From Gnetum montanum (lineage: Eukaryota > Streptophyta > Gnetopsida > Gnetales > Gnetaceae), in the NCBI GenBank assembly GCA_015680685.1, contig MNCI01030156.1, forward strand, positions 356,024 to 393,216: DNA of 37,193 bases. Reading direction: 5' to 3'. The position numbers were made by a program, and so were the translations under genes. Positions 1-9,865 of this stretch are shown here, piece after piece (the stretch's first letter is position 1; each line of letters starts with the position of its first letter). Below the pieces are notes generated by a model. That model was not told the DNA's origin. It saw only the letters and a list, made by a program, of their open reading frames with translations, and made no database searches.

Positions 1-660
1 TTATTTCGTCTAAGGGGTGTGATTTGAATTCTCAATGTTTTTTTTTTGGTTTTATGTGTTTATACGTGAGAACCACACCATGCGAATACTTTGTTATTTT
101 TATTAGCTCAGCTTCCCGATAATGGAGCAATGTCAGAATGGGAAGGAAAACTCAAGAAGAACACATCTAAGCACCCAAGAGAATGGCCAACACAAATGCA
201 TCAAGTTTCCTTGAAGTCACACCCTTTTCAATCCTTAAGTCCTTCCTTAGTTTGATAAATTCCCAATCACCAATTTGTTATAGTTCTTATTTAGAAAGGG
301 ACTATACATTTCCAATTTGAGAGTCACCATAGAAACTTGTGGATGAATGGATGAAGTGGACTCATTTCTTGTCATATCAAAAGAACCATACCTTAGTATC
401 AACATCATAACTTAAAGGTAAAAACCAAACATTAGCAATCAATATAAAAATAGTTCCTACCATCATGAAGAACACTTATTAAATGACAAACTTACAAGAT
501 TGATAACACACACACACACACTCACACAAGAATTGAAAAAGGTATAAACAATGTTGTAAAACAAAAAGAAGAAAAGTTAAAGAAATTTGTAAAACAAAAA
601 TGTGTAAAACAAAAACTAAAAATAACTGAGGGCCCCAAATGATCAGCATAGGTGCCCATC
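1..660 (-). other. 3' non-coding region of element 1
   Basis: On the minus strand this corresponds to about 12310-13025 of element 2. It contains T-rich stretches with the unit TTTTGTTTTACAAATTTCTTT (about one and a half units at 550-615) and a short AC run at 508-521. There is no coding potential. It ends at the internal AGTCATGGGGGA site (661-672). Confidence 0.7.
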
Positions 661-672
661 TCCCCCATGACT
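661..672 (-). promoter_or_regulatory. Internal polypurine-like site AGTCATGGGGGA
   Basis: On the minus strand it reads TTTAGTCATGGGGGAGATGG, the same site as 12292-12303 in element 2 and 25591-25602 in element 3. In each case it lies just after the end of the polyprotein region. It matches the site that directly precedes the 3' LTRs of this family. A role as an extra plus-strand priming site is inference. Confidence 0.5.
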
Positions 673-1005
673 AAATGGAAAGGGAGAGATCCAAAATAAT
701 GAATGCCTATTTGAATTTCTTAGAAGTGTCCAACTTCTCCCGATTGATGTTTTTAGGTTAAGGGGTGGAAGTTGGTGACACTCATACTCCAATGTATCTA
801 TGCCTTAGTTGTGGGCATGAGTTGTTTCCCTAGTTGGTTCCATGCATGTTGGTGGGCTGCTTTCTTGATTAGTTATCAACCATTGGGTGTTCTCTTGTTT
901 TGTGGTTGCTACATATAGGCACTATTGTATTTGTGTTTCTTGGGCACACCAGTTGCATGGAAGAGATGCTGAGCATTCCTCCATGTCATCACCCTTCAAG
1001 TCACT
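673..1005 (-). pseudogene. Post-protease tail of element 1 across the pol deletion junction
   Basis: Past the stop at 1006 the same frame can be followed through a CMEPT motif that marks the start of the protease-RT linker in element 3. It then runs through a segment rich in Leu/Pro/Asn (LPPLNLKTSIGRSW) to SHGGDG at the polypurine-like site. The whole RT, RNase H and integrase region is missing between CMEPT and this tail. Element 2 has the same tail in the same frame. No function is assigned to it. Confidence 0.6.
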
Positions 1006-1490
1006 CTATGTAATGCATGGAACTTTATTCTTCTCAATATTTTCATAAATGTTTACCTTAGATATTTCCAAGGAAACATCATGGATTCCTAGGCATGCAT
1101 CTATTGTACTTAGCCATGCCGTTCCCATTATAATTGGGAAGTTCCCTTCGTTGCTGTTGACTTCTATCACCAGGAAATCAGCTGGGTATGACCAATCATA
1201 CATAGTGGTAATGATGTCCTTCACCAATCCCAAGGGAATGGTGATGGAATGGTTAGCCAGCTCTAGTTGAATATTTCTCTTCTTGAGTGGAGGCAGGTTC
1301 CAGGCTTTATACATTTCTCGTGATATTAAGTTGACTTCGGAACCTGAGTCAAGAAGAGCCTTATGTGGGTCATTCCCGGTGACTTGGAGGTAGATTAAAG
1401 GACTTATAGGGTTAGAGAGTTTCCTGGGAAGGTGGCCTACCTTGATCTAGTTAGTTATGATATGTTTTAACATAACCATATGTGTTGAGC
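1006..1490 (-). pseudogene. Retroviral-type aspartic protease of element 1
   Basis: The region encodes a retropepsin-like protease that would cleave the Gag polyprotein. Read on the minus strand, the active-site motif LLDSGSEVNLIS lies around 1325-1362. It is followed by a KKxNIQLEL segment, GWSYPADFLVIEV and the C-terminal FPIIMGTAWLST block (the ILGR-like motif of gypsy proteases). The catalytic Asp-Ser-Gly is intact. The frame opens from an internal Met at 1314 and stops at 1006, where element 2 reads on (a TAG replaces a Tyr codon). Upstream of 1440 there is a frame disturbance relative to element 2. This is a decayed copy of the gag-protease fusion. Confidence 0.85.
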
Positions 1491-1491
1491 T

Positions 1492-3102
1492 CTAGTATTG
1501 ATTTGAAGGGAGCTTCGAAGCCTTGTGTGTTGGAGGTGTGTGCACTGACTCAACCACTTGTGGTTGTGAGAGCTTGTCTGGGCTTTTGGTTCTAAAGAAA
1601 GATCTTCTCTTATTGTGGTTGTCAGAACTAGCAGTGGGTTGAATGTTTACAACTCTTGTAGCGTTACATTGCTGCGGTTGAGTGGGGAGTTCCCCTTGCA
1701 TTATTGGAGTGGGTGGTATGGGAACTAACGGTGCAAGAGTGGTGGATGGATTCGGAGGATGGTATGTGTGTGGAGTGTCTGCTGGAGGAGGAGTCCTTCT
1801 AAAATACTCTTGAACTTGATAGTGACGTTGTGAGGTTGTGTGACCCATAAAGTCACTTGGAGAAACTGGCTGCTGCACATAATAGCCATAAGAATCGAGT
1901 TTCCGGTAAGGGTATTGTTGTCTAGGTGGTGACATCCCCCATGACTATGGATGTTGCCACTGCTGATGTTGCCCGATAGGTTGTGGTGGAGTTCCACTTG
2001 GATAGTACATTAACAATTGGTGAAATTGCCTTGGGTTACCTTGGGGATAAGGTATCCTTTGGGGTGTTTGCCATCTGTTAAGTCTTGGGTTGAGTGCATA
2101 TACCCCAGACTCTTGTAGATGTGAGATGATTGGACAACATCCTTTAGGATGGTCATATTGGTAGATCTCACATCCATCATCATTGTCTGTATCTGAATCC
2201 ATAACCTCATTGGCGATATTCATTTTTCCCTTACCCTTGTCGCGTGCATGGCCTGAATCTCTCCACTTTTTCTTATCCTTGTCACTACTTCGTTCCTCCT
2301 TAGACTCCTCTACGATTTTCAAGACAAGTTCAAATCTACTATCCAAGGAGTCCTGTATCTGATCTACCTTAGCCACCACTTCCATTGTTAGCTTCTAAAG
2401 CGGCAAGGTTTTTCTATTCACCAACTCTTCGAGAGGTGACTCATCCTCTTCATCACAAAATCTTACTTCCTTTTTTCGGAGGGAAGGATCACAGTTATAT
2501 TCTTCTGCGCTTTCTCTTTTCCATAGCTCCCCTTATTCTTTGGCTACTTGCTCCAACAATTGATGAATTTCATGGGATCTAAGCTCAAATAATCTCCGTC
2601 GGGCATAAGTCCCAAGGATTCTCCTAGTTTCATGTCTTAGCCCATCTACAAGGTGGCGGAGTTGATCCCATTGTGCATAACCATGGCTTGGGAAATAATG
2701 TAGCAATGCGTAGTAGTGGCCCATGGTAGCATCCAAGGGTTCATGATTACCTTGCTTCCATCCTTGGATCTTCTTACGTAAGTTAGACACTCTGGAGTAC
2801 GTTTGGTATTTATCATTGAACAACTCTAACATCGTACTCCATCTCCTAATGGTTTTCAAGTCTAAGAACCAGTACCAGCTCTCTCCTTCCTTTATGAGTG
2901 TCCTAGGAAACAACTTTAGTTTTTGCCACTCATTTTCTATGTTTTCCAAGGTGCAGAAATCATGGAATTCTTGTAAATGATTTTGAGGATCACCGTTGTA
3001 TCCCCCTTCAAAGCATGAGATATTGTTCATATCTAATCTCTTGATTCGGCCATCCTTTTGATGCCTTGTTGGTATCCTAACTACCTTTGTAATATCTAGC
3101 AT
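1492..3102 (-). pseudogene. Gag core and C-terminal linker of element 1
   Basis: This is the structural Gag protein that would form the cytoplasmic particle. The frame runs from Met at 3102. The retrotransposon Gag capsid domain is at about 3000-2540, with blocks FEGGYNGDPQNHLQEFHDFC, KLKLFPRTL, ESWYWFL, RRWSTMLELFNDKY and LVDGLRHETRR, an arrangement typical of Athila/Tat-type Gag. A charged linker follows (KKKWRDSGHARDKGKGK), then a Cys/His motif (2116-2172), then a Pro/Gln-rich tail to 1492. The frame is continuous apart from a few stops. One of these, TAG near 1944, replaces a CAG seen in element 2. It should have been translated together with the protease. Confidence 0.88.
2116..2172 (-). 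other. Conserved Cys/His motif in Gag (C-x6-H-x3-C-x5-H)
   Basis: The sequence CEIYQYDHPKGCCPIISH lies between the charged linker and the Pro-rich tail of Gag, where a nucleocapsid zinc knuckle would be expected. The spacing C-x6-H-x3-C-x5-H is preserved in elements 2 and 3 but is not the classical CCHC (C-x2-C-x4-H-x4-C). Zinc or RNA binding is inference. Confidence 0.5.
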
Positions 3103-4005
3103 ACTTTAGGTGCTAAGTAGGGGTTTGTCATGATCATCTCTCTCATGACATCTATGATGTCTACGTTGTTCCCTACTTTCCCTTCGTTCATGCCTAGACT
3201 CTCTAGACTGCCCTTGTCCTCTCTCTCAACTCTCTCATCGAGGTCTCTCATTTTTCTTACCCTTATCTTCACTGTTGTCCTCCTGGTGACTACATCCTAA
3301 TGTGGAAGGAGAGGGTGAATGATGTGATGAAGGGGAAGAAGAAGGAGAACCATCTCCATGATGATGTTTCTTACCTTCTCTTCTATGGCTTCGGCCCTAA
3401 TCATGATGATGATCTGAGTGCCCGTCCTTGTCATGTGTTTTTGTTCCTTCAGTGAACAGTTGGCATTCATGGGGATCAGAACCAGGGTTGTATATCGTGA
3501 AGCATAAGTTTTGATACCCCACCTTCTCACTATTGTTAGGAGGGGGAACATCATTTGATGGAGAACCCGTTATAAGTGGTTTGCCATCTCCAATTTCACT
3601 TAGGACATGCATGACCCCTTTTCCCTTCAACAATGTATGGTGGCTCTCCTACCTTGAGTCCCTTAAATGTTGTGTTGCTGTGGGATGGTAATCCATTGTA
3701 TCGAAATCACCTACAACATATTTAGCATAGAGCTGTGTCATGCCTATCTATGCAAGAGCATGGAGAAGCATGTCAGGGACTGCCCAATCTAGAGGTAACA
3801 CTATGTTACCTTGCAAATATCTCCAACATAGTTGTTCATCCTGATGGAGGATAAAAGTAAAGTCAGGTATATACTCATTGGGATGAGTATATACCACCTG
3901 GTACTGTTGAGGAACTAGCGGATTTTGGTTATGTGTTTTAGATTGTTGACTATTTGTTGTATGATCCCTAGGTGGTGAATTGCTTTTGTTCGAAGAAGAA
4001 GACAT
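3103..4005 (-). pseudogene. N-terminal leader region of Gag, element 1
   Basis: The start is the ATG at 4003-4005, about 125 bases after the primer-binding site, matching the ATG at 8987 of element 2. The first 85 codons are open to 3748: a Ser/Asn/Gln-rich beginning, then THPNEYIPDF and LQGNIVLPLD. Frameshifts and stops follow. Further on come a Gly/Asp/Pro stretch (IGDGKPLITGSPSNDVPPP), a His/Asp/Ser-rich low-complexity segment and an Arg-rich segment (RESREQRRHHRCHER). A stop just before MLDITK (3102) is also present in element 2, so the leader and the Gag core may be separate ORFs. No known domain is recognised in the leader. Confidence 0.6.
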
Positions 4006-4130
4006 TGTGTCTTATTCGGTGTGCTGATTAAACATAATAAAAATTTTCATTTAATTAATCCTAAGGGTTCTTTTAGGCTCCCAACAATGTGGATAATTTC
4101 CTATGTTCTACTTAGCGCACAAACACTTAG

Positions 4131-4148
4131 TCCCCAACAACGGCGCCA
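4131..4148 (-). other. Primer-binding site (tRNA-Asp type), element 1
   Basis: On the minus strand TGGCGCCGTTGTTGGGGA begins two bases after the LTR end. Plant tRNA-Asp ends CCCCGGCAACGGCGCCA, so all but one base of the first 17 would pair. tRNA-Asp priming is known for Athila-type elements. Confidence 0.85.
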
Positions 4149-4149
4149 A

Positions 4150-4947
4150 TGACGAGTGGTGGGATACCCGTACACTCAACCATACGAATACGAGCGTTAC
4201 ATGTGTGATCCAGTCGAACTCCGCAGACTAAGTGCCTACATGCCTTATGGAACACTTAAAGTTAATCATTCGTTGTCTTCCTAGACTTACTTGTAGTTGT
4301 CATGGTTGTATGGTTAAGTAAGTTTGAGGTATGTGATTTTTATGTCTTTTCTATTTTATCTCCTACGCTAAAGAGGTGAAGGATGAAGAGACTAATTAAC
4401 TAACTTTAACTAACTAACTAAGCCTTAACTAACCTAGCATCAGCATCCATTCCCACTTACCGTTCACACCTTGAACCGATGCAACCTTGGTTACCAAAAC
4501 CTAGTCGTTGCTGGGATCACCAAGCGTAACGAACGTGCTCGAAGCGGTCGTACTGAATGCACTTAACTACAAGAGAAGGATTGAGAGAGAATTAATGAAC
4601 TAAGAAAGAATTTAAATTATAAACAATAAATAATAGTAAATAAAATCCTATTTAGCCTATTCCATGCACTACAAGGTTTATCCAAGAAGTTCGTCTTTAT
4701 TTCCATACACAAACATGTGTTTAGGTACAATATTTTCTCGAATAAAGATCCGTTCACTTTGGAGCTCCTACTACGGGCACATGGAAATTATTCTATCTCT
4801 GGAGAGGTAAAGCTGCCAGAGTTTTGCTACGGTCTAGGCTTAGAATGAAAAACAAGGGAGAGCCACCTCTTATTTATAGATTTGACAGTGCACTACGACA
4901 TTGCGTACGCGATATCGTAGGGGAAGACGCGATATCGCGTCCCATCA
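4150..4947 (-). repeat. 5' LTR of element 1 (798 bp)
   Basis: On the minus strand the LTR starts TGATGGGACGCG and ends CACTCGTCA. U3 carries three GATATC-type palindromic modules (about 4895-4941), then a TATA box (TATAAATA, 4871-4878) and an R/U5 region matching element 2. It is about 150 bases shorter than the LTRs of element 2 because it lacks an internal duplication in U5 present there. Its promoter end interrupts the outer element's ORF3. Confidence 0.88.
4895..4941 (-). promoter_or_regulatory. Clustered GATATC palindromes in U3 of element 1
   Basis: The 16-base perfect palindrome GACGCGATATCGCGTC occupies 4926-4941. It is followed (minus strand) by ACGATATCGCG and CGCAATGTCGTAG, and then by the TATA box some 20 bases further on. 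The cluster is repeated at the same place in both LTRs of element 2. Its position suggests a binding site for a dimeric transcription factor, but this is inference. Confidence 0.55.
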
Positions 4948-7190
4948 GGGTTTATTCTAAAATTGCATCTTACCACTTAAAGCCAATGGTAAGACCTAGC
5001 AAAGTCACCACCTTCTTTGCTCATGCATGTGTTGCTTTAAGCAGAAAATTCCCTATCAACCTTCCATAGTTACTCTTCTTGAAAATTGAGAAATGGTTCA
5101 CAGAAAATGAATGTGGAAGACAAGCTTTGCCCTTTTCTTGCCTGATTAGAAAACTTTGAAAATGGGCAGGGATAACATGATATGCTAATGACACACTCTG
5201 TCATGCACTAATTACCTTGTGGTGTGAGATGATGAAAGATAAAACACCTATCACAACAAGAACGAAGGAAGAGCAACTACCACCTCCACTGTCCACATAA
5301 GAAACAAGGTCAAACTCATGCACGATTGTAGAGCACATACACAAGATTTGACAGTTGCTCCTGCACCAATAGGAGTAACAGGTGGGAACTAGCAGTGGTA
5401 GAGACCCTTCAGTGTACCACCATGCCTTGAGCCATCTAGGGAAAGTGGCTTGATCTATGAGACATCTAGAGAGGGTAGGGTCAATGCTTTCAATCGTGTG
5501 AACACAAGTGCCCACGAGAATAGACCCCAGCACCCAAGAAGTAACGATGTCAATGATCCAACAATTATTTTTAAAAATTTTAGGGAATTCCACTACTTTC
5601 TCGGTGTGCTTGAAGGAGGGTGAAGGGGAAACTATCTTGGTAATGCAACACCAAGGGTAGAAAGTTGTGGAAAAAGTGGTTGCCGATACGATCACCATGG
5701 CTCTCAATGCACCTGCAACACTTGTACCAGATGTACATGGACTTAGAGATGTGTAGACATCTGTAGATACTCAGAGTGGTAGAATCAATGCAGCACAACA
5801 TGAGGAGTTGTTGGACCAACTGGTGGGAACCAAGAAACCACTTCTGGATTTCTTTGACCTTCTAGACAACATCATTTCAACCCAGTCAAAGCTTCTCTTG
5901 GAAAAGGGCAAATGCCTCATCCTAGAGGGGTAACTGGAAGTAGCTCAAGTGGATAATCAATGCTTAGCTATATAGGTTGCCCAACTAAGGGCCCAACTTG
6001 TTGATTTGGTGATAAGAAATCGTGATGTCACCATAGATGAAGCTCTTCAACAACTTCAAATCAAGCTCCAAAAAGTCAAGTATGAGCAAGAGTCGATGAA
6101 CTTCAAAAAGTTCTTAGTGGAAGCTTGTTTTTATTATCTAAACAAGGACTTGATAGAGGTTCACCAGGAGAATGTTGGGTTGACTACTGAAGTTCATCGC
6201 CTACACAATGTTGGTCTCAAAAATCAACAAATGAAGGATTTTATCTACTAACAGTAGGAGGAACTGGCTAGGGTAAACACCAATGTAAGAATATTGGCTA
6301 CTAAAAATTGTAATCTATCCATGGAGGAAGTCCAAGTCTTTTGAAAGAAGATAGCTATTGAAATCACCGCTGGAAAGAATGAGGCCCTCAAATTTGAACA
6401 AGTGAAAAATCACTATAGGGACCAAGTGGGGTTGCAAAAAGAAATTAACAAAAAAGAAATCCAAGTCATAATGGCTAAGAGGAATCAAGCCCTCCAACAT
6501 CTCAAGGAAGGAGGTGAGGTGTGGCAACCCATCTTTGATGGATTAAATGCCTACAACCAAGCTAAGATTCATATCAAGGAGCTGCAGATTGAAGAAATGA
6601 CAAAATACATGGAACTAGCCAACCTTCATTATGCAAACCTAACCATGCTTACAGCTGGGAGGCCATGGTTAGACCTTGAGAAGCAAGTGACCATCTCGTA
6701 TTCATTATATGAGGGTGAGTTCAATGTGCATATGGAGACAAAGCAAAAGCTAAAAACAAAAAATGTGGAACTTGAAGTTCTTTGCACCCACTTTGAAGGA
6801 CAATGCTCTGTTGTAGAGAACTTGGCCTAATGAATGGATGACTACCAATGGTTGCAAGCATCAGTCTAAGCATTTTACATCGAATGAAAATAGTTTGTGG
6901 CCAGGTTCATCAATTTAAAAGGGCTCTTTCCTGCACTTCCATGTCCTTGGGATGTTCCTGTTCTAACACACATTGGCGAAGTCACTTGGGCTGTGAATGA
7001 TCCCAAAAGTAAAGAAGGAAAAATGAGGGATTTGTTGGAGGCTTTCTAATTACCTCTAGAAGTTGCAATAGCTATAGGATAGCCATAACGACCATCTCAA
7101 CCACCACATGCACTTTAAGTTGGTAAGGGCCCATCAGAACCACTACCACTAGGAACTGTTTGACCTTCTTCAGCAACTTCAACATCTCAA
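4948..7190 (+). pseudogene. ORF3 of the outer element: plant-transposon-protein-like region plus coiled coil
   Basis: One frame runs the full 2.2 kb with stop codons but no net frameshift. It begins inside the protein because element 1 interrupts it. At 4975-5180, MVRPSKVTTFFAHACVALSR and ECGRQALPFSCLI match the C-terminal half of the region resembling the 'putative plant transposon protein' domain (expected form: ...LLPTxHxSxVxxxRA..., ...LxFPSLI...). A variable segment follows to about 5780. A long heptad-rich coiled coil follows (6006-6830; EALQQLQIKLQKVKYEQE, KELQIEEMTKYMELANLHYA). The tail (6890-7050) has LFPALPCPWDVPVLTHIGEV and AVNDPKSKEGKMRDLLEAF. I see no signal peptide or membrane segment, so this is not an obvious envelope protein. 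Its function is unknown. Confidence 0.72.
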
Positions 7191-7389
7191 TAGGGTTGTA
7201 CATCCATTGTTGTCAAGGTGCTCAATATTTTTGTCCACAAAACCAAAATTTTGTAATTTATTCCATACACTTAGGAACTTAGTGTATTGTTAGCGCCAGT
7301 AGGTGTCTTAAGACATTTTACTATGTGTGTCGTTAGTCACCTCATACCTTCCAAGTTGTAACAAACTCAAGGATGAGTATTCACTTACT

Positions 7390-7399
7390 TGTGGGGGTA
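7390..7399 (+). other. Polypurine-type site before the outer 3' LTR
   Basis: TTGTGGGGGTA directly precedes the LTR start TGATGA at 7400. It is a variant of AGTCATGGGGGTA, which stands in the same position in elements 2 and 3. Plus-strand priming is inferred from position. Confidence 0.6.
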
Positions 7400-7894
7400 T
7401 GATGAAGCATCCAATCACTACGTCAACTGGACTATGTTGATGAAGCCTCGTTAATGCGACAGTGGTGATGTGACCTTATTGATGCATCTTTCCAAGTGTT
7501 GACATGGCCTCGTCAACGTAGAGACCATTTTTTGCTATAAATATGCGTGCACCTATTGCATTTATGACATATTTTTTTCAAGTTCTAGCAAAGCTCTTGC
7601 AGTTTGTCTCCGTGAAGTTAGAATATTTCCCAAGTATCTGTAGTAGGAGTTTGAAGAGTGTATGGCTCTTTATTCGAGTACTAATGTACTTGATCCCATT
7701 GGTGTGAGTGGCAATAAAGATGAGCTTTTTGAACATTCCTTGCAGCATTTGGATTAAACTACTAAGCATTAAAATATTTTAATAATTCTAAAAGCTTTTA
7801 TTATTATCACTTTATAGTTATAGTAATTTTTATATTTTATGAAAACCATAAGCACGACCATCTCAAACATATATTTGACACTTGGCAACCTAGT
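7400..7894 (+). repeat. 3' LTR of the outer element, left part
   Basis: It starts TGATGAAGC. It has a TATA box (TATAAATA, 7536-7543) preceded by U3 repeats of the TTGATGNNGCCTCGTCAACG type. It breaks off at CTTGGCAACCTAGT, where element 2 is inserted. The rest is at 15050-15430, giving about 876 bases in total, close to the 896 of element 3. Confidence 0.82.
7890..7894 (+). repeat. Target-site duplication of element 2, left copy (CTAGT)
   Basis: CTAGT directly before the element 2 LTR matches CCAGT at 15045-15049 in four of five positions. The one difference is a C/T transition, compatible with the age of the insertion. Confidence 0.65.
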
Positions 7895-7918
7895 TGATGA
7901 GATGCGATTCGCATGAGC

Positions 7919-7964
7919 CACGATATCACGTCGTCCCCTACGATGTCGCGTACGCGATATCGCG
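7919..7964 (+). promoter_or_regulatory. GATATC palindrome cluster in U3 of element 2
   Basis: Three modules stand in a row: CACGATATCACG (7919-7930), ACGATGTCGCG and the perfect palindrome CGCGATATCGCG (7953-7964). The TATA box follows 15 bases later. The 3' LTR has CGCGATATCGCG (14118-14129) and CACGATATCGTG (14152-14163) at the same offsets. Regulatory function is inferred from conservation and position. Confidence 0.55.
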
Positions 7965-7979
7965 GTCCGTCGCCAAATC

Positions 7980-7987
7980 TATAAATA
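7980..7987 (+). promoter_or_regulatory. TATA box of the element 2 5' LTR
   Basis: The sequence CTATAAATAAGAGG lies about 85 bases into the LTR and is kept in the 3' LTR (14179-14186) and in element 1. Transcription would start some 30 bases downstream. Confidence 0.7.
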
Positions 7988-8846
7988 AGAGGTGGCACTC
8001 CCCTTATTTCCCATCTTAGGCTAAAAGTAGGGAAACTCTAGCAGATTGATCACTCCAGAGATAGAATATTTTCCATGTGCCCGCAGTTGGAGTCCCCAAG
8101 TGAACGAATCTTTATTCAAGCAGCTTTGTACCTAAACACAAGTTGTGTACGGCAATAAAGACGAGCTTTGTGGATAAACCTTATAGTGCATGGAATAGGA
8201 TTTTATTACCTATTATTTCTTACATGTTATTTATCACCTGCATTAGCGTGGCATGAGTATGACTTGATTACGAGCATTTACAAATGTTTACGGCTAATCA
8301 AGGAATCGGCTGCTCATCGCAATTAGTCTCTCTCACCCTTACCTCTTAGAACATGGGATAAGTACAACTTAATTATGAGCATTCAAGGATGTGTACGGAT
8401 AGCCAAGGAATGGATGCTTATCACATTTAGGCTAGTTAAGTGCCTCAGTACGACCACTTCGAGCACATGTGTTACGCGTGGTGATCCCAGTAACGATTAG
8501 CATTTGGTAGCTGCGGTTGCATAGTTCAGGGTGTTTACGGTAAGTGGGAATGGATGCTGATGCTAGTTAATTTAGACTTAGTCCTTAGTTAGAGTTAGTT
8601 AGTTTCTCAACCCTTCACTCTTTAGCATAGAAGACATAAAACCATAAAAAATTATAAAAATCACATACCTCAGACTTACTTAGCCATACACCATGACAAC
8701 TACAAGTAAGTATGGGAAGACAACGAATGATTAACCCCAAGTGTTCCATGGAGCGTGTAGGCATTTCGTCTGCGGAGTTCAACCGGATTATGTGTGCTAC
8801 ACTCATTTCGTATGGTTGAGTGTAGGGGTACCTCACCACTCATCAT

Positions 8847-8864
8847 TGGCGCCATTGCTGGGGA
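8847..8864 (+). other. Primer-binding site (tRNA-Asp type), element 2
   Basis: TGGCGCCATTGCTGGGGA begins two bases after the LTR end. It pairs with the 3' end of plant tRNA-Asp except at two C-to-T or G-to-A positions. Confidence 0.85.
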
Positions 8865-8986
8865 CTAAGTATTTGTGCGCTGAATAGAACATAAAGGATA
8901 TCACTCACATCGTTGTGAGCCTTAACGAACCTTCGGGTTAAACAAGATAAAAATTATATAATGGTAAACCTAGCACACCGATAACA

Positions 8987-9865
8987 ATGCCTTCTTCTCA
9001 TAAGAGCAACTCACCACCTAAGGACCATACATGAGACAGTCAACAACATAAAACACATAGCCGAAATTAGCCAAGTCCTAAACAATACAAGATAGTTTAT
9101 ACTCATCCCAATGAGTATATTCTAGACTTCATCTTTATCCTCCATCAAGACAAATAACTACAATGGAGAGATTTGTAGGGTAACATTGTGTTACCCCAAG
9201 ATCAATCAGTCTCTCGCATGATTTTCCGTGCCTTGGCACAGATAGGCATAACTGAATTATATGCTGAATACATTGCGGAAGATTTTGACATGAGGAATTA
9301 TTATCCCACAGATGCCCAACGTATGAGGGAATTAAGGCATGAGAGTCAACATACTTTTCTGAAGGGCAAAGTCCCACACATCCTTAGCAAAATAGGAGAT
9401 GAGGAACCCCTTATAATGGGTTCTTTAGCAAACAATGTTCCCCCTCATAACTATGATGAGGAGGTTGGGTATCAGAACCTACGATCAATGATACATAACC
9501 ATGGTTCTGATGGCCATGAACACCAACTATTCATAGAGGAAACAACCACTCATGCTAAGGATGAGCACTTAGATCGTCACCACGAGCGAGGCTGTAGTAG
9601 CCGAAGAGAAGGCAAGAAACATCATCATGGTGATGGTTCCCCTTCTTCTTCCACTTCTTCACATCACTCACCCTCTCCTTCCACATCTGGGCACAGCCAT
9701 CATGAACACAATGGAGAGGATAAAGGTAAGAAAAATGAGATACCTTGACGAGAAAGTTGAGAGAGAGGACAAGAATAAGGACATAGGGAGAGTAGGGAAC
9801 AACGTAGACATCACAGATGTCATGAAAGAGAGGACCATGATGAGCTGCTACTCGCAACCTAAAGT
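8987..9865 (+). pseudogene. N-terminal leader region of Gag, element 2
   Basis: From ATG 8987 one frame can be read through several stops (TGA, TAG, TAA at Arg and Gln positions) to an open stretch at 9188-9748. That stretch contains LAQIGITELYAEYIAEDFDM, an IGDEEPLIMGSLANNVPP block, a His/Asp-rich stretch and a Ser/His low-complexity segment (SSSTSSHHSPSPST). Then comes an Arg-rich segment with stops. The stops in AGT-TGA-GAG (near 9757) and ACC-TAA-AGT (near 9860) are shared with element 1. No domain is recognised. It is in the same frame as the Gag core that follows at 9866. Confidence 0.62.

Larger units (their letters stand above)
1..4947 (-). mobile_element. Element 1: gag-protease-only Ty3/gypsy LTR retrotransposon (partial, minus strand)
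   Basis: Read on the minus strand it runs 5' LTR (4150-4947), tRNA-Asp type primer-binding site (4131-4148), gag leader, gag core, protease and a long T-rich 3' region that leaves the window at base 1. The order and sequence match element 2 throughout; base 1 corresponds to about 13025 there. Between the protease and the 3' region there is no RT, RNase H or integrase. The element is inserted in ORF3 of the outer plus-strand element, whose coding frame resumes at 4948. Its other LTR and target-site duplication lie outside the window, so the full length cannot be stated. Confidence 0.88.
7895..8845 (+). repeat. 5' LTR of element 2 (951 bp)
   Basis: It starts TGATGAGATGCG and ends CACTCATCA, two bases before the primer-binding site. 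U3 is short (TATA box TATAAATA at 7980-7987) with GATATC palindromes at 7919-7964. U5 contains a degenerate duplication (about 8246-8322 and 8354-8434) and a related third copy at about 8530-8570, all built on GTGTACGG...GGAATGGATGCT. It pairs with 14094-15044. Confidence 0.9.

Noticed and set aside
508-521. AC dinucleotide run
   Set aside because: Too short (about seven units) to be more than an ordinary microsatellite.
5201-5819. Minus-strand ORFs of 168 and 79 codons rich in Cys and Ser
   Set aside because: They are antisense to the ORF3 frame of the outer element, which has matching copies elsewhere. The antisense peptides have no recognisable motifs.
4948-7190. ORF3 as a retroviral-type envelope gene
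   Set aside because: The position fits, but no signal peptide, membrane anchor or cleavage site is visible. The coiled coil and the plant-transposon-protein-like part argue for another role.
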